From: Salinivirga cyanobacteriivorans
GTDB taxonomy: Bacteria > Bacteroidota > Bacteroidia > Bacteroidales > Salinivirgaceae
DNA: 64,000 bases
Assembly (NCBI RefSeq): GCF_001443605.1
Contig: NZ_CP013118.1
Location: forward strand, 1,995,501-2,059,500
Direction: 5' to 3'
The notes beneath the pieces are model-generated. The model was given only the letters and a program-made list of their open reading frames with translations. It had not been told where the DNA came from and made no database searches. The position numbers and the translations under genes were made by a program. Shown in pieces: positions 8,143 through 15,759 of the stretch. Numbering within the stretch: position 1 is the stretch's first letter; each line of letters begins with the position of its first letter.

Positions 8143-8990
8143 AGGGTTTATAAGGTACAATTCAAGACTATGCAAATTTTTAAATCACAAGATGGAGTGG
8201 AGCGCCCTGGATGGACAAATACATTGTACCTACCACATGGAGAGAAATTGGTGTTGGTATTAACGGCAACATTCTTCAGGCATCAATGCGCTACCAGGCA
8301 TACATTATGAATGGATTTAATGGCTTCGACGGAGAAGGGCAGTTTGGTGGTAGTAGCGGACTAAGAGGAGGGCGTCAAAAGGCCATTGAGTCTTACATAA
8401 GCTCACCCAACTTTACAGGTAAAGTTGAGTATTACGGAATAAGAGGACTAAATATCGGCCTTTCCGGATATTTCGGAAGATCTCAAAGCCAGCTATACGA
8501 TGGCATAGAAAAAGACAACAGCGATGCAGAAGCCATAGCAGACTCATCAAGCGTGGGTATTTCAATGATCGGGCTGGATGCACGTTATCAATATCATGGT
8601 TTTGAAATGCGCGGCCAATACTACTATGCAGCAATAAGCAACCCAGACCAGTACAATGCCTTTACGGCAGCTGCAGATGGTACACCTAATGACCTTGGTA
8701 GTGAAATGTCGGGTTTCTATGCAGAAGCAGGGTATAACGTATTAAGACTTTTCTCCAACACCAACAAAAAACTCGTTCCTTTTGTGAGATATTAAAATTA
8801 CAACACCCACGCATCAGTGGAAGATCCTATTCAGCAGAACGATGCATATAACCGCTCTGTACTAACAACAGGATTATCCCTGCAATTATCAAAAGGAGCA
8901 GTATTAAAAACAGACGTACAATTTTTCAATAATGAAGCTGCCGATGAACCATCGCATGTATTCAATGCTGGTTTTGGTGTAATGTTTTAA
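8143..8990 (+). pseudogene. Decayed OprP/O-type porin (frameshift plus in-frame stop, N-terminus missing)
   Basis: The family motif GVERP-x-x-DKYIVPTTWREIG of Bacteroidota phosphate-selective-type porins is present but split. DGVERP is read in the frame open from 8143, whereas MDKYIVPTTWREIG is in the frame starting at 8211, so about one base has been lost near 8208. The second frame runs for 194 codons to FVRY and meets TAA at 8793-8795. It then continues in the same frame as NYNTHASVEDPIQQN and ends in the porin-like NAGFGVMF at 8990. The N-terminal half of a normal ~400-residue porin is absent: a TAG at 8140 closes the first frame and I see no upstream homologous sequence. The three lesions together make this a remnant. 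Sequencing error could explain one lesion but not the missing N-terminus. Confidence 0.8.
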
Positions 8991-9053
8991 ATATAAGGGG
9001 CACAGGCCTTTTATAGTAGTATTTTACTTAGCACGCAACAAACCTTAAACACA

Positions 9054-9644
9054 ATGCAAATTTTAATAAAATATTCAATTTTACTGTTAGGAATGGTTAG
9101 CATGGGCCTTTCTCAACCAAATATCGAACATGAAAATAAAATTTTACTGAGAACCTTAAAAAGAGGATTCGATATTAAAAAACCCGAATTTGATGAGATA
9201 AAAGTATCAGAAAAGATCATAAATGACTATCAGATCAATGGCAAAGTGTTTGAGGTTAGTAATCCCACTAAAAGTCAAGTTGTTATCATATATTCAGGGC
9301 GAGTATACAGCTGCCGAAGCGGTGGCTGTTCTGCTCCCCACAAAACCTCAGGTGAAATAAGCAGGGAGTATTTTGACTATTTTGCAATATTCAATACAAA
9401 AGGAAATATAAAAGAGGTCAGGGTGCATAATTACAAAGCTACCAAAGGACATGGCATAGTATCAAAAGGCTGGTTACGCCAGTTCGAAAAACTTAACCAC
9501 AACGAAAAACCTGTTGTTGGAAAAAATATTGATGGAATATCAGGTGCTACTATCTCATCGCATGCCATTACTGAGGATATGGCGCTTCGGATTAAAATGA
9601 TGGGCAAAATTCTGAAGCGCAAGCCAAAAGTTACCGAAAAATAG
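9054..9644 (+). CDS. Secreted FMN-binding domain protein (NqrC/RnfG-type flavinylation site)
   Basis: This 196-residue protein has a signal peptide (residues 1-20) and a C-terminal FMN-binding domain. The motif DGISGATISSH (Asp160, Thr166) is the site at which ApbE-type transferases attach FMN through a phosphoester to threonine in NqrC, RnfG and secreted flavoproteins. It should therefore be a covalently flavinylated periplasmic electron carrier. A cysteine pair CRSGGC (Cys87, Cys91) lies in the middle of the protein. No Nqr/Rnf subunits or apbE are nearby. The upstream neighbour is the porin remnant, a family I often associate with such proteins in Bacteroidota, so this gene may be the survivor of a former pair. 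Confidence 0.8.
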   Translation: MQILIKYSILLLGMVSMGLSQPNIEHENKILLRTLKRGFDIKKPEFDEIKVSEKIINDYQINGKVFEVSNPTKSQVVIIYSGRVYSCRSGGCSAPHKTSGEISREYFDYFAIFNTKGNIKEVRVHNYKATKGHGIVSKGWLRQFEKLNHNEKPVVGKNIDGISGATISSHAITEDMALRIKMMGKILKRKPKVTEK

Positions 9645-9710
9645 ATTAAAACTTTACCAGCTATTTCTGCCTAAAAGAGGAAAAAACAGGGAAGCTATTG
9701 GTTTTCAACC

Positions 9711-10421
9711 TTAGGCAATATTGGTAAAAACCTCCTGAACATCGTCGTCATCCTCGAGCTTATCGAGCATTTTCTCGATTTCTTCAAGTTGCGCATCAGA
9801 AAATTCTACCGGGCTGTTAGGAATACGTTGTAGGTTGGCTTTTTTGATATCAATCCCCATGTCTTCAATTGCTTTTGTCAACTCGCCAAATTCGGTATAA
9901 TCTCCATAAACATAAATACGCCCCTCGTGCTCTTCAATAGCATCCAAACCGGCATCAATTAGCTCAAGCTCCAGGGTTTCTATATCGGTATCTTCACTTT
10001 TCTCAAACTGAATCACAGCCTTGCGGTCAAACAAAAATTCAAGTGAGCCATTCGGCACCATGCTACCACCAGCTTTGTTGAAATAAGACTTTACGTTGGC
10101 TACGGTACGCATGGTATTATCTGTCATGCATTCCACAAAAACCAAAACACCATGCGGTCCTTTACCTTCGTAGTTAACCTCTGTATAACTTTCGGCATCT
10201 TTACCGTCGGCGCGTTTAATGGCATTTTCAATATTGTCTTTGGGCATATTCTGTGCCTTGGCATTCTGAATCGCGGTACGCAGTTTGGGATTCATTTCGG
10301 GATCTGACCCGCCATCTTTTGCTGCTACAGTTATAGCTTTGGCAAGTTTAGGAAACATTTTAGACATTTTATCCCAGCGTTTCTCTTTTGCTGCACGGCG
10401 ATATTCGAATGCTCGTCCCAT
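9711..10421 (-). CDS. YebC/PmpR (TACO1) family protein
   Basis: This 236-residue YebC-family protein begins with the conserved [16 protein letters not shown] stretch, followed by [16 protein letters not shown] and the [13 protein letters not shown] block. It has the three-domain length normal for the family, and the C-terminus is acidic. Members were described as DNA-binding regulators. More recent work on the family supports a role in relieving ribosome stalling, as with mitochondrial TACO1. It is monocistronic here. Cytoplasmic. Confidence 0.92.
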   Translation of the reverse strand: MGRAFEYRRAAKEKRWDKMSKMFPKLAKAITVAAKDGGSDPEMNPKLRTAIQNAKAQNMPKDNIENAIKRADGKDAESYTEVNYEGKGPHGVLVFVECMTDNTMRTVANVKSYFNKAGGSMVPNGSLEFLFDRKAVIQFEKSEDTDIETLELELIDAGLDAIEEHEGRIYVYGDYTEFGELTKAIEDMGIDIKKANLQRIPNSPVEFSDAQLEEIEKMLDKLEDDDDVQEVFTNIA

Positions 10422-10593
10422 GGTATATGATTTTGAATATTAAAAATGAGGGCGCTAAGATACGGTTTTTTTCCCAGAAATATGACATGAAAAAGGCCTG
10501 ATCAGCTTTCATAAGTTATTGAGACCAATAACCGATTTGCTGAAAAACAAAATTCCTCAAGCATCTTTGCAACAGACAAATCCATCAAAACTT

Positions 10594-10625
10594 AAAGAGG
10601 ATCTCCCCGAAGCAAGACCCTCTTT
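10594..10625 (-). terminator. Candidate terminator downstream of the ammonia-lyase gene
   Basis: The arms AAAGAGG and CCTCTTT close an 18-nt loop located 53 nt past the lyase stop codon. The T-run after it on the minus strand is interrupted, so efficiency is doubtful. The rest of the 256-nt gap 10422-10677 shows nothing further. Confidence 0.4.
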
Positions 10626-10677
10626 ATTATTCTTTAACGAACTTCTATTTTAAAATATGCTTTAGTAACTTTAAGTT

Positions 10678-12207
10678 CTATTCCAGCGAACCAACAGTTT
10701 TCTCAACCTCATCAAGAATCTCAGCCGACTTTATTAAAGCCTTCATGTTGGTATGATCGTCGTAAAGTGGCCTGTCCACATCAAGAAAATCGACATGTTT
10801 GCGCACAGTTTCCCATGCTTTTTGAACACCTTTACCAAAGCTGTATTCTTCTTTACGGAAGTCGAGTGCCTGAGCAGCTGCCATAATTTCAATACCCAGA
10901 ATACCGTATGCATTATCCAGAATCTGGAAATTTTTAATGGCTGTATTCATTCCCATGGAGACAAAATCTTCCTGATCGGCAGCAGCCGGAATGGACTGGA
11001 TTGATGCAGGTGTAGAAAGAATGCGCTGCTCTACAATTTGCATATCGGCAGTATATTGACTTAACATCAAACCTGAAAACATGCCAGCACCTTTGGTTAA
11101 AAATGATGGAAGACCGACATTAAGGGCCGGATGATTCAGGCGATTCATGCGCCGTTCAGACATCACACTAACCATAGTAATGCAGGAGCCCACCATATCC
11201 ATTGGCACAGCAACGGGTGTACCCTGAAAATTTGCTCCGGAGAGTTGCAGTTTTTCATCGGGAAAAAAGATAGGATTATCGCCGACGCCATTCAGTTCAA
11301 TTTCCACCTGCGACCGGGCATAAGCCAGGGCATCGTGTGCTGCGCCAATTACCTGTGGTGTAGAACGCATGGAATAGGCATCCTGCACTTTACATTTGAC
11401 CTTCCCTTCTTTGAGGTCGCCACCTGCTACCAGTTTATTAATGGCATTTGCACTGCGTACAGCTCCCTTAAAACCACGCACTTCATGTAATTTGGCAGTG
11501 TAGGGTTTCATATTGGCTTTAAGTGCTTCCAGTGACATAGCTGCACCAATTTCGGCCTGTTTAAGCCATTTATTGGTATCGTACAGCAAAATTGCGCTCA
11601 TGGCGGTCAGCACATTTGAACCATTAATGGTGGCAAGGCCATCTCGGGCTTCGAGGCCAGGAATGGGTATACCGGCTTTCTCCATGGCTTCTTTACCGGG
11701 CATAAGCTCCCCCTGATAGTAGGCTTTCCCTTCCCCCATCATTAGCAGGGCTATTTGCGACATTGGAGCCAAATCGCCGCTGGCGCCGACTGATCCTTTT
11801 TGGCATACAAAGGGTGTAACGCCTTTGTTGAGCATTTCGACAAGGGTTTGTGTAATTACCAGGCGGTTTCCCGAATGGCCGTTGGCATGAACGTTAATAC
11901 GGCCAAGCATAGCGCCCCGAACGTACTCAATGGGTGCCGGATCGCCAATACCTGCTGCGTGATTATAAATCAGGTATTTCTGAAAATCCTTGACCTGTTC
12001 ATCAGACAGCACCACCTCAGAAAACTCTCCAATGCCTGTATTAACGCCGTACATAATTTCATGTGCCTCGATTTTTTCTTCGAGCATGGCCCGGCATTTA
12101 TTAATTCTTTTTACAGCGTCGGGGTGTAGCTCAACTTTCTGATTATTGCGTGCTACAGCCACAACTTTTTCAATGGTTAAATCTTTACCAGTAATTGTTA
12201 GTGTCAT
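10678..12207 (-). CDS. Aromatic amino acid ammonia-lyase (HutH-like, MIO enzyme)
   Basis: This 509-residue enzyme belongs to the histidine/phenylalanine/tyrosine ammonia-lyase family. The MIO prosthetic group forms from Ala142-Ser143-Gly144 in GSVGASGDLAP, and the catalytic tyrosine is in YGVNTG (Tyr53). Histidine lyases usually carry Ser-His at the substrate-selectivity position, phenylalanine lyases Phe-Leu and tyrosine lyases His-Leu. Here the pair is Asn82-His83 in YNHAAG. The usual His in the QEDHVSM motif is also Phe (QEDFVSMG), and APLAH is APMSQ. None of hutU, hutI or hutG/ftcD is adjacent. A plain histidase annotation is therefore unsafe. An aromatic amino acid lyase or aminomutase is equally possible. 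An 18-bp LacI-type palindrome overlaps the promoter region. Confidence 0.85.
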   Translation of the reverse strand: MTLTITGKDLTIEKVVAVARNNQKVELHPDAVKRINKCRAMLEEKIEAHEIMYGVNTGIGEFSEVVLSDEQVKDFQKYLIYNHAAGIGDPAPIEYVRGAMLGRINVHANGHSGNRLVITQTLVEMLNKGVTPFVCQKGSVGASGDLAPMSQIALLMMGEGKAYYQGELMPGKEAMEKAGIPIPGLEARDGLATINGSNVLTAMSAILLYDTNKWLKQAEIGAAMSLEALKANMKPYTAKLHEVRGFKGAVRSANAINKLVAGGDLKEGKVKCKVQDAYSMRSTPQVIGAAHDALAYARSQVEIELNGVGDNPIFFPDEKLQLSGANFQGTPVAVPMDMVGSCITMVSVMSERRMNRLNHPALNVGLPSFLTKGAGMFSGLMLSQYTADMQIVEQRILSTPASIQSIPAAADQEDFVSMGMNTAIKNFQILDNAYGILGIEIMAAAQALDFRKEEYSFGKGVQKAWETVRKHVDFLDVDRPLYDDHTNMKALIKSAEILDEVEKTVGSLE

Positions 12208-12225
12208 TCTCTCTGATTTTAAGCA

Positions 12226-12243
12226 TTTGCAAACGTTTGCAAA
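12226..12243. promoter_or_regulatory. Perfect 18-bp palindrome, LacI/PurR-type operator
   Basis: TTTGCAAACGTTTGCAAA is a perfect palindrome centred on CG, 18 nt upstream of the ammonia-lyase ATG. Its core GCAAACGTTTGC is the classic LacI/GalR-family half-site arrangement (compare PurR boxes and cre sites). A -7-like TATTTTGC on the minus strand overlaps its upstream edge, so binding would block transcription start. No LacI-family gene lies in the window. Confidence 0.6.
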
Positions 12244-12293
12244 ATACTAATTTTTGAAGTAAGCTGTACACAATTTACTGTAATATAAAAAGA

Positions 12294-12342
12294 TAAAAAA
12301 GTCTGCTACACAGCAAAATGCAACTAAAACCCGCAGCAGGCA
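12294..12342 (-). terminator. Weak candidate terminator after the TonB-dependent receptor gene
   Basis: On the minus strand GCCTGCT pairs imperfectly with AGCAGAC around a long loop that contains a small GCT-GTGT-AGC hairpin. A run of seven T follows. It separates the B12 operon from the ammonia-lyase gene. Confidence 0.4.
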
Positions 12343-12356
12343 TGTGCTTATTTTTT

Positions 12357-14324
12357 TTAAAAAGCCACTTTAACCATCAGCATATAATTTCTTCCCGGCA
12401 TGAACCGGTTCAGTATACTACGGTAAAACTCATCGAACAGGTTCTTCACCTGTAATTCGACATTGATTTTAAATCGATTCACATGCCACCGCCTGCCCAT
12501 AGAAGCGTGGTTAAGATGATAAGGATAAAGTCCGTCGCTTTGATTGTTACTGTAAAGCAAATAACGGGTACTGTATGAATTATGCTGGTAATTGATATAG
12601 TAGCCATCATAGGCTGCAGAAGCAAAAATATTACCTGAATGTATAGGAATAAAAGGTAATTGCTTTCCTTCAGAAATATCTACGTCAGAGAGTCCCCTAC
12701 CCGCATTCACTGTTTGTGTAAACGCATAATTTGCCATTAAATATAACCGGACATTACCTGATGACCACCGGGTTTTTAACATCATTTCAATGCCGGAAGC
12801 CTCAACACTCATTAAATTATAAGGCTCCCATGGCCCTTTCAGACCTGGCAGCCAAATAATCCAATCGTCAATTTGGGAATAGTAGCCGGTAAATTGGCTC
12901 TCAATTGACCATTGCTTTTTTTGCAACAAATAATGTAATCCCCCATCGATCGTGTAGCCTTTTTCGGCTTTAAGATCGGGGTTACCACCCGGCTGCCAGT
13001 ACATATCGTTCAACGAAGGATTACGAAAATTGCGTGTTATACTGCCCTTAAAAACAAGATTTTGCGAAGTAATTGGTTTATAATTTACGCCAAAAGTATA
13101 AATCATCGGGGTGTGCCGCTTTTCCAGCCAATCCTGCCGCAATGTTACAGAAATCTGGAGGGGTGCAAAAGGTTCGTAGTAAATAGCACTCATAACTGAA
13201 GCCTCTTGCCGTGTGACATCATATCCAAGTAGGGCAGCTGTGTCGTACGATGCAATATCATACAGGTTATAATCACCTTTTAGATCTACGGTAATTTTAT
13301 CAGAAAACCTGTATTGACAAGAAATCTGGTTATACCAACTTTGCATATCACTTCCGGAATTCACATTCAGGTTTTCTTCATTATTTACGGTATAACCATT
13401 TACATAATCAACCTCCTGAAAATCGAACCCGGAATGAAATTTAAAAGTCCACGCGTCACCGAAAAAACCTGAATTCACAACGGCTTTAATCGTTCGATCG
13501 TCCTGCCGATTAATACGCTCCTTTGAATCGTCGCTGCTCTCATCGGTCAAAACTGTAGGAATAGAGCGATAAGCATCCTGCCACCACACCTTTGCTGAAA
13601 GCTGCCACTGCGGCAAAGGTCGGTAATAGACCTCCTGCATGACGCCATATCTACCATAATCGGCATTTTGATTACGTTGAACCTCAGGCTCCGGGAGTAA
13701 GTGTTTATTCAAAAAGTCATAGTTGTTTTTCGAAAAAAAATGGTAAGCCCGCGTCTTAGATTGCACTGTGGCTGAGCCTAGATTTATTTGGGCAAACTCG
13801 CTGAATGTATGAAAACTGCCCACTCCCTGGTGATATCGGCCACTAAAGCGATTTTTCCAATCTACTTTATTACGAATACTGATATGGCCACCAAGGCCCC
13901 CGCTTTGCTCACTTACTGAAGCCGCACCATGCTGCAATGTGAGGTCATCAATAATATTCACCGGAATCAATGAAAAGTCAACCATCCCCAACATTGGGGA
14001 ATTGATATTGATTCCATTCCATGAAACCTGTGTATGAGAGGGTGCTGTGCCGCGAAATGATGCTGTGGAAAGCGCACCGCGGCCATAATTTTTGATATAA
14101 ACAGGCGTGTTTTCTGCTAAGACCTCAGATAAATCAGCATTGATTTTTTCCAGTAAAACAAGGGAATCAACCCTGGTCTGTTTCAGCCCGGCATCGGCCT
14201 TTTGGAAAAGTCGTTGTTCAGATATCTCCACCTCAGGGATACGAAACACGGAGTCCTGTATACCCTGGGCGAAGGATATCACATAATTAAAACAAACCAC
14301 TATGCATAAAACATATTTACGCAC
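12357..14324 (-). CDS. TonB-dependent outer-membrane receptor, BtuB-like
   Basis: This 655-residue receptor has a signal peptide (residues 1-19), a TonB-box-like segment (FRIPEVEIS, ~27-35), a plug domain (~45-160) and a 22-strand-type barrel ending in the aromatic residue of VKVAF. The plug contains the conserved NYGRGALSTASFRG and WNGININSP motifs. Length and plug match BtuB-type receptors more than SusC (~1000 residues). It is the last gene of an operon led by a cobalamin riboswitch and two surface proteins, so B12 or another corrinoid is the inferred substrate, taken up with TonB energy. No SusD-like gene and no BtuFCD genes are in the window. The gap to the upstream gene is 6 nt. Confidence 0.88.
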   Translation of the reverse strand: MRKYVLCIVVCFNYVISFAQGIQDSVFRIPEVEISEQRLFQKADAGLKQTRVDSLVLLEKINADLSEVLAENTPVYIKNYGRGALSTASFRGTAPSHTQVSWNGININSPMLGMVDFSLIPVNIIDDLTLQHGAASVSEQSGGLGGHISIRNKVDWKNRFSGRYHQGVGSFHTFSEFAQINLGSATVQSKTRAYHFFSKNNYDFLNKHLLPEPEVQRNQNADYGRYGVMQEVYYRPLPQWQLSAKVWWQDAYRSIPTVLTDESSDDSKERINRQDDRTIKAVVNSGFFGDAWTFKFHSGFDFQEVDYVNGYTVNNEENLNVNSGSDMQSWYNQISCQYRFSDKITVDLKGDYNLYDIASYDTAALLGYDVTRQEASVMSAIYYEPFAPLQISVTLRQDWLEKRHTPMIYTFGVNYKPITSQNLVFKGSITRNFRNPSLNDMYWQPGGNPDLKAEKGYTIDGGLHYLLQKKQWSIESQFTGYYSQIDDWIIWLPGLKGPWEPYNLMSVEASGIEMMLKTRWSSGNVRLYLMANYAFTQTVNAGRGLSDVDISEGKQLPFIPIHSGNIFASAAYDGYYINYQHNSYSTRYLLYSNNQSDGLYPYHLNHASMGRRWHVNRFKINVELQVKNLFDEFYRSILNRFMPGRNYMLMVKVAF

Positions 14325-14330
14325 ACTCTT

Positions 14331-15755
14331 CTATTTTTTGATTACTTTTTCCACAAAAATTCCGGAACCGGTATTCAATTGAACCAAATACAAACCCGGA
14401 CTATATGCAGCCATATTTATGCGCTCGCTGCCTTGAATATATTTTTGATAAATAACGTGTCCCGCTCCGTTGTAAACACGCAATTCTCCACCCGTAGACT
14501 TCACATTTAGCAAATCGGCGAATGGATTAGGATAAATATTAATTAATTCATTGCTGGTCAAATTATCAAAACCGTTCCCCAAATCCACAGCTGCTGTAGC
14601 AGTGGCCGAAATATTTGGAAAACCTGCAAGTGTAGCAGTGACTTCGAGCTCGCCTGATTGAGTAAGATGGAGTATATTATCCCCATCAACAGAGGCCCCG
14701 CTCAAATTTACAGACCAGTTAACGTCATAATCGGCAATCAGCCTCCCCTGATCAAAAGCATAGACCTCCAACTGCAAGGTGCTTTCATAAATCACAGGGG
14801 ATAAATCTTTTATTACGAGCGCAAGCGTTTCGCCGCTTATTGTAGCGTTTGGTGCCACATCAACAGCACCGGTTATCTCTGTAGAGACCTCTCCGAGCCA
14901 TCCTCCGTGAGCCAGCATACCATTTTGCACTTTTACAAAATCAACTTCATCCAACTGCACATAATTGCCGGCTGTATCGACGGCCCAATTTAGATCAAAA
15001 GCATCACCTCCCGAGTTCTCCAGCGTTTGCGTATAAGGGTTATCCGGCAAATCATAGGGCGCCTCACCGCGAAACTCGTTATCGGCATAGCCAAAACCCC
15101 GTTGGTAGATTTTCACCATTGAACTGGTGCTATCGACCGCCGGAAAAATTCGCGATGCGGTAAAACTATATGCTTCCTGATTAATTTCCGGAAAAGAATC
15201 GGCCAAAGGGTAATAAGGTTGGGGATGCACATCATTGGCATAAATATAGCCACTATTTCCAAGATTATCACTCCATGGTACATTTGCCGCTACACCAACT
15301 TGCGGGTTAGTATAACTTACCCAGTAATTATGAACCGTGCCTGAAAAATAGTAATCGCTACCGGCCAGTTGATACCATGTATCATCGGCTAGTCCATTCT
15401 GATTCTCATCCCTCATTACCCAAACAATACCGGGCTCGCTCCAATCGGGCATAGGATTGCCAAAAACAGTAAAATCCACACCAAACGGATTATCAGGATG
15501 GTTCTCCACAGGTGTTGCAAATTTGAACACTACATAGCCTCCCCATGCACCAAGTGACAGGTGACCATTTATACCTCCGGTGATACTACCGGCAGCAGAA
15601 GGCGTACCCCATGGAGCCTCATTAATCAGTTGCCCCGGAGCAGGCTTATACTCAAGCACCTCGCTGATATACTGGGCATGTGATGCATTTATTCCCGCTA
15701 CCAGTAAGACTGCTGAGCACACGCAAAAGATTTTATAAAAATATGTATTAAACAT
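14331..15755 (-). CDS. T9SS-sorted surface protein of the B12 uptake operon
   Basis: This 474-residue protein carries a signal peptide (cleavage near SHA-QY) and a large N-terminal domain starting VLEYKPAPGQLINE. In Bacteroidota this domain accompanies cobalamin transport loci and is usually annotated only as a cell-surface or PKD-domain protein. Then come an Ig-like segment (about residues 300-390) and a C-terminal T9SS type A sorting domain (INIYPNPFADLLNV ... VEKVIKK, ~400-474). It would be exported by SecYEG and then T9SS and fixed at the cell surface. Its place between the propeller/DUF4465 protein (4-nt gap) and the BtuB-like receptor (6-nt gap) suggests capture or hand-over of cobalamin. 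No enzymatic motif is visible. Confidence 0.75.
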   Translation of the reverse strand: MFNTYFYKIFCVCSAVLLVAGINASHAQYISEVLEYKPAPGQLINEAPWGTPSAAGSITGGINGHLSLGAWGGYVVFKFATPVENHPDNPFGVDFTVFGNPMPDWSEPGIVWVMRDENQNGLADDTWYQLAGSDYYFSGTVHNYWVSYTNPQVGVAANVPWSDNLGNSGYIYANDVHPQPYYPLADSFPEINQEAYSFTASRIFPAVDSTSSMVKIYQRGFGYADNEFRGEAPYDLPDNPYTQTLENSGGDAFDLNWAVDTAGNYVQLDEVDFVKVQNGMLAHGGWLGEVSTEITGAVDVAPNATISGETLALVIKDLSPVIYESTLQLEVYAFDQGRLIADYDVNWSVNLSGASVDGDNILHLTQSGELEVTATLAGFPNISATATAAVDLGNGFDNLTSNELINIYPNPFADLLNVKSTGGELRVYNGAGHVIYQKYIQGSERINMAAYSPGLYLVQLNTGSGIFVEKVIKK

Positions 15756-15759
15756 TGTA

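Noticed and set aside
8413-8634. Minus-strand ORF within the porin remnant
   Set aside because: It is a shadow of the porin reading frame with no family signature, and the + strand remnant explains the sequence.
10753-12129. Several + strand ORFs opposite the ammonia-lyase gene
   Set aside because: They are antisense shadows. The minus-strand frame carries the full MIO enzyme motifs.
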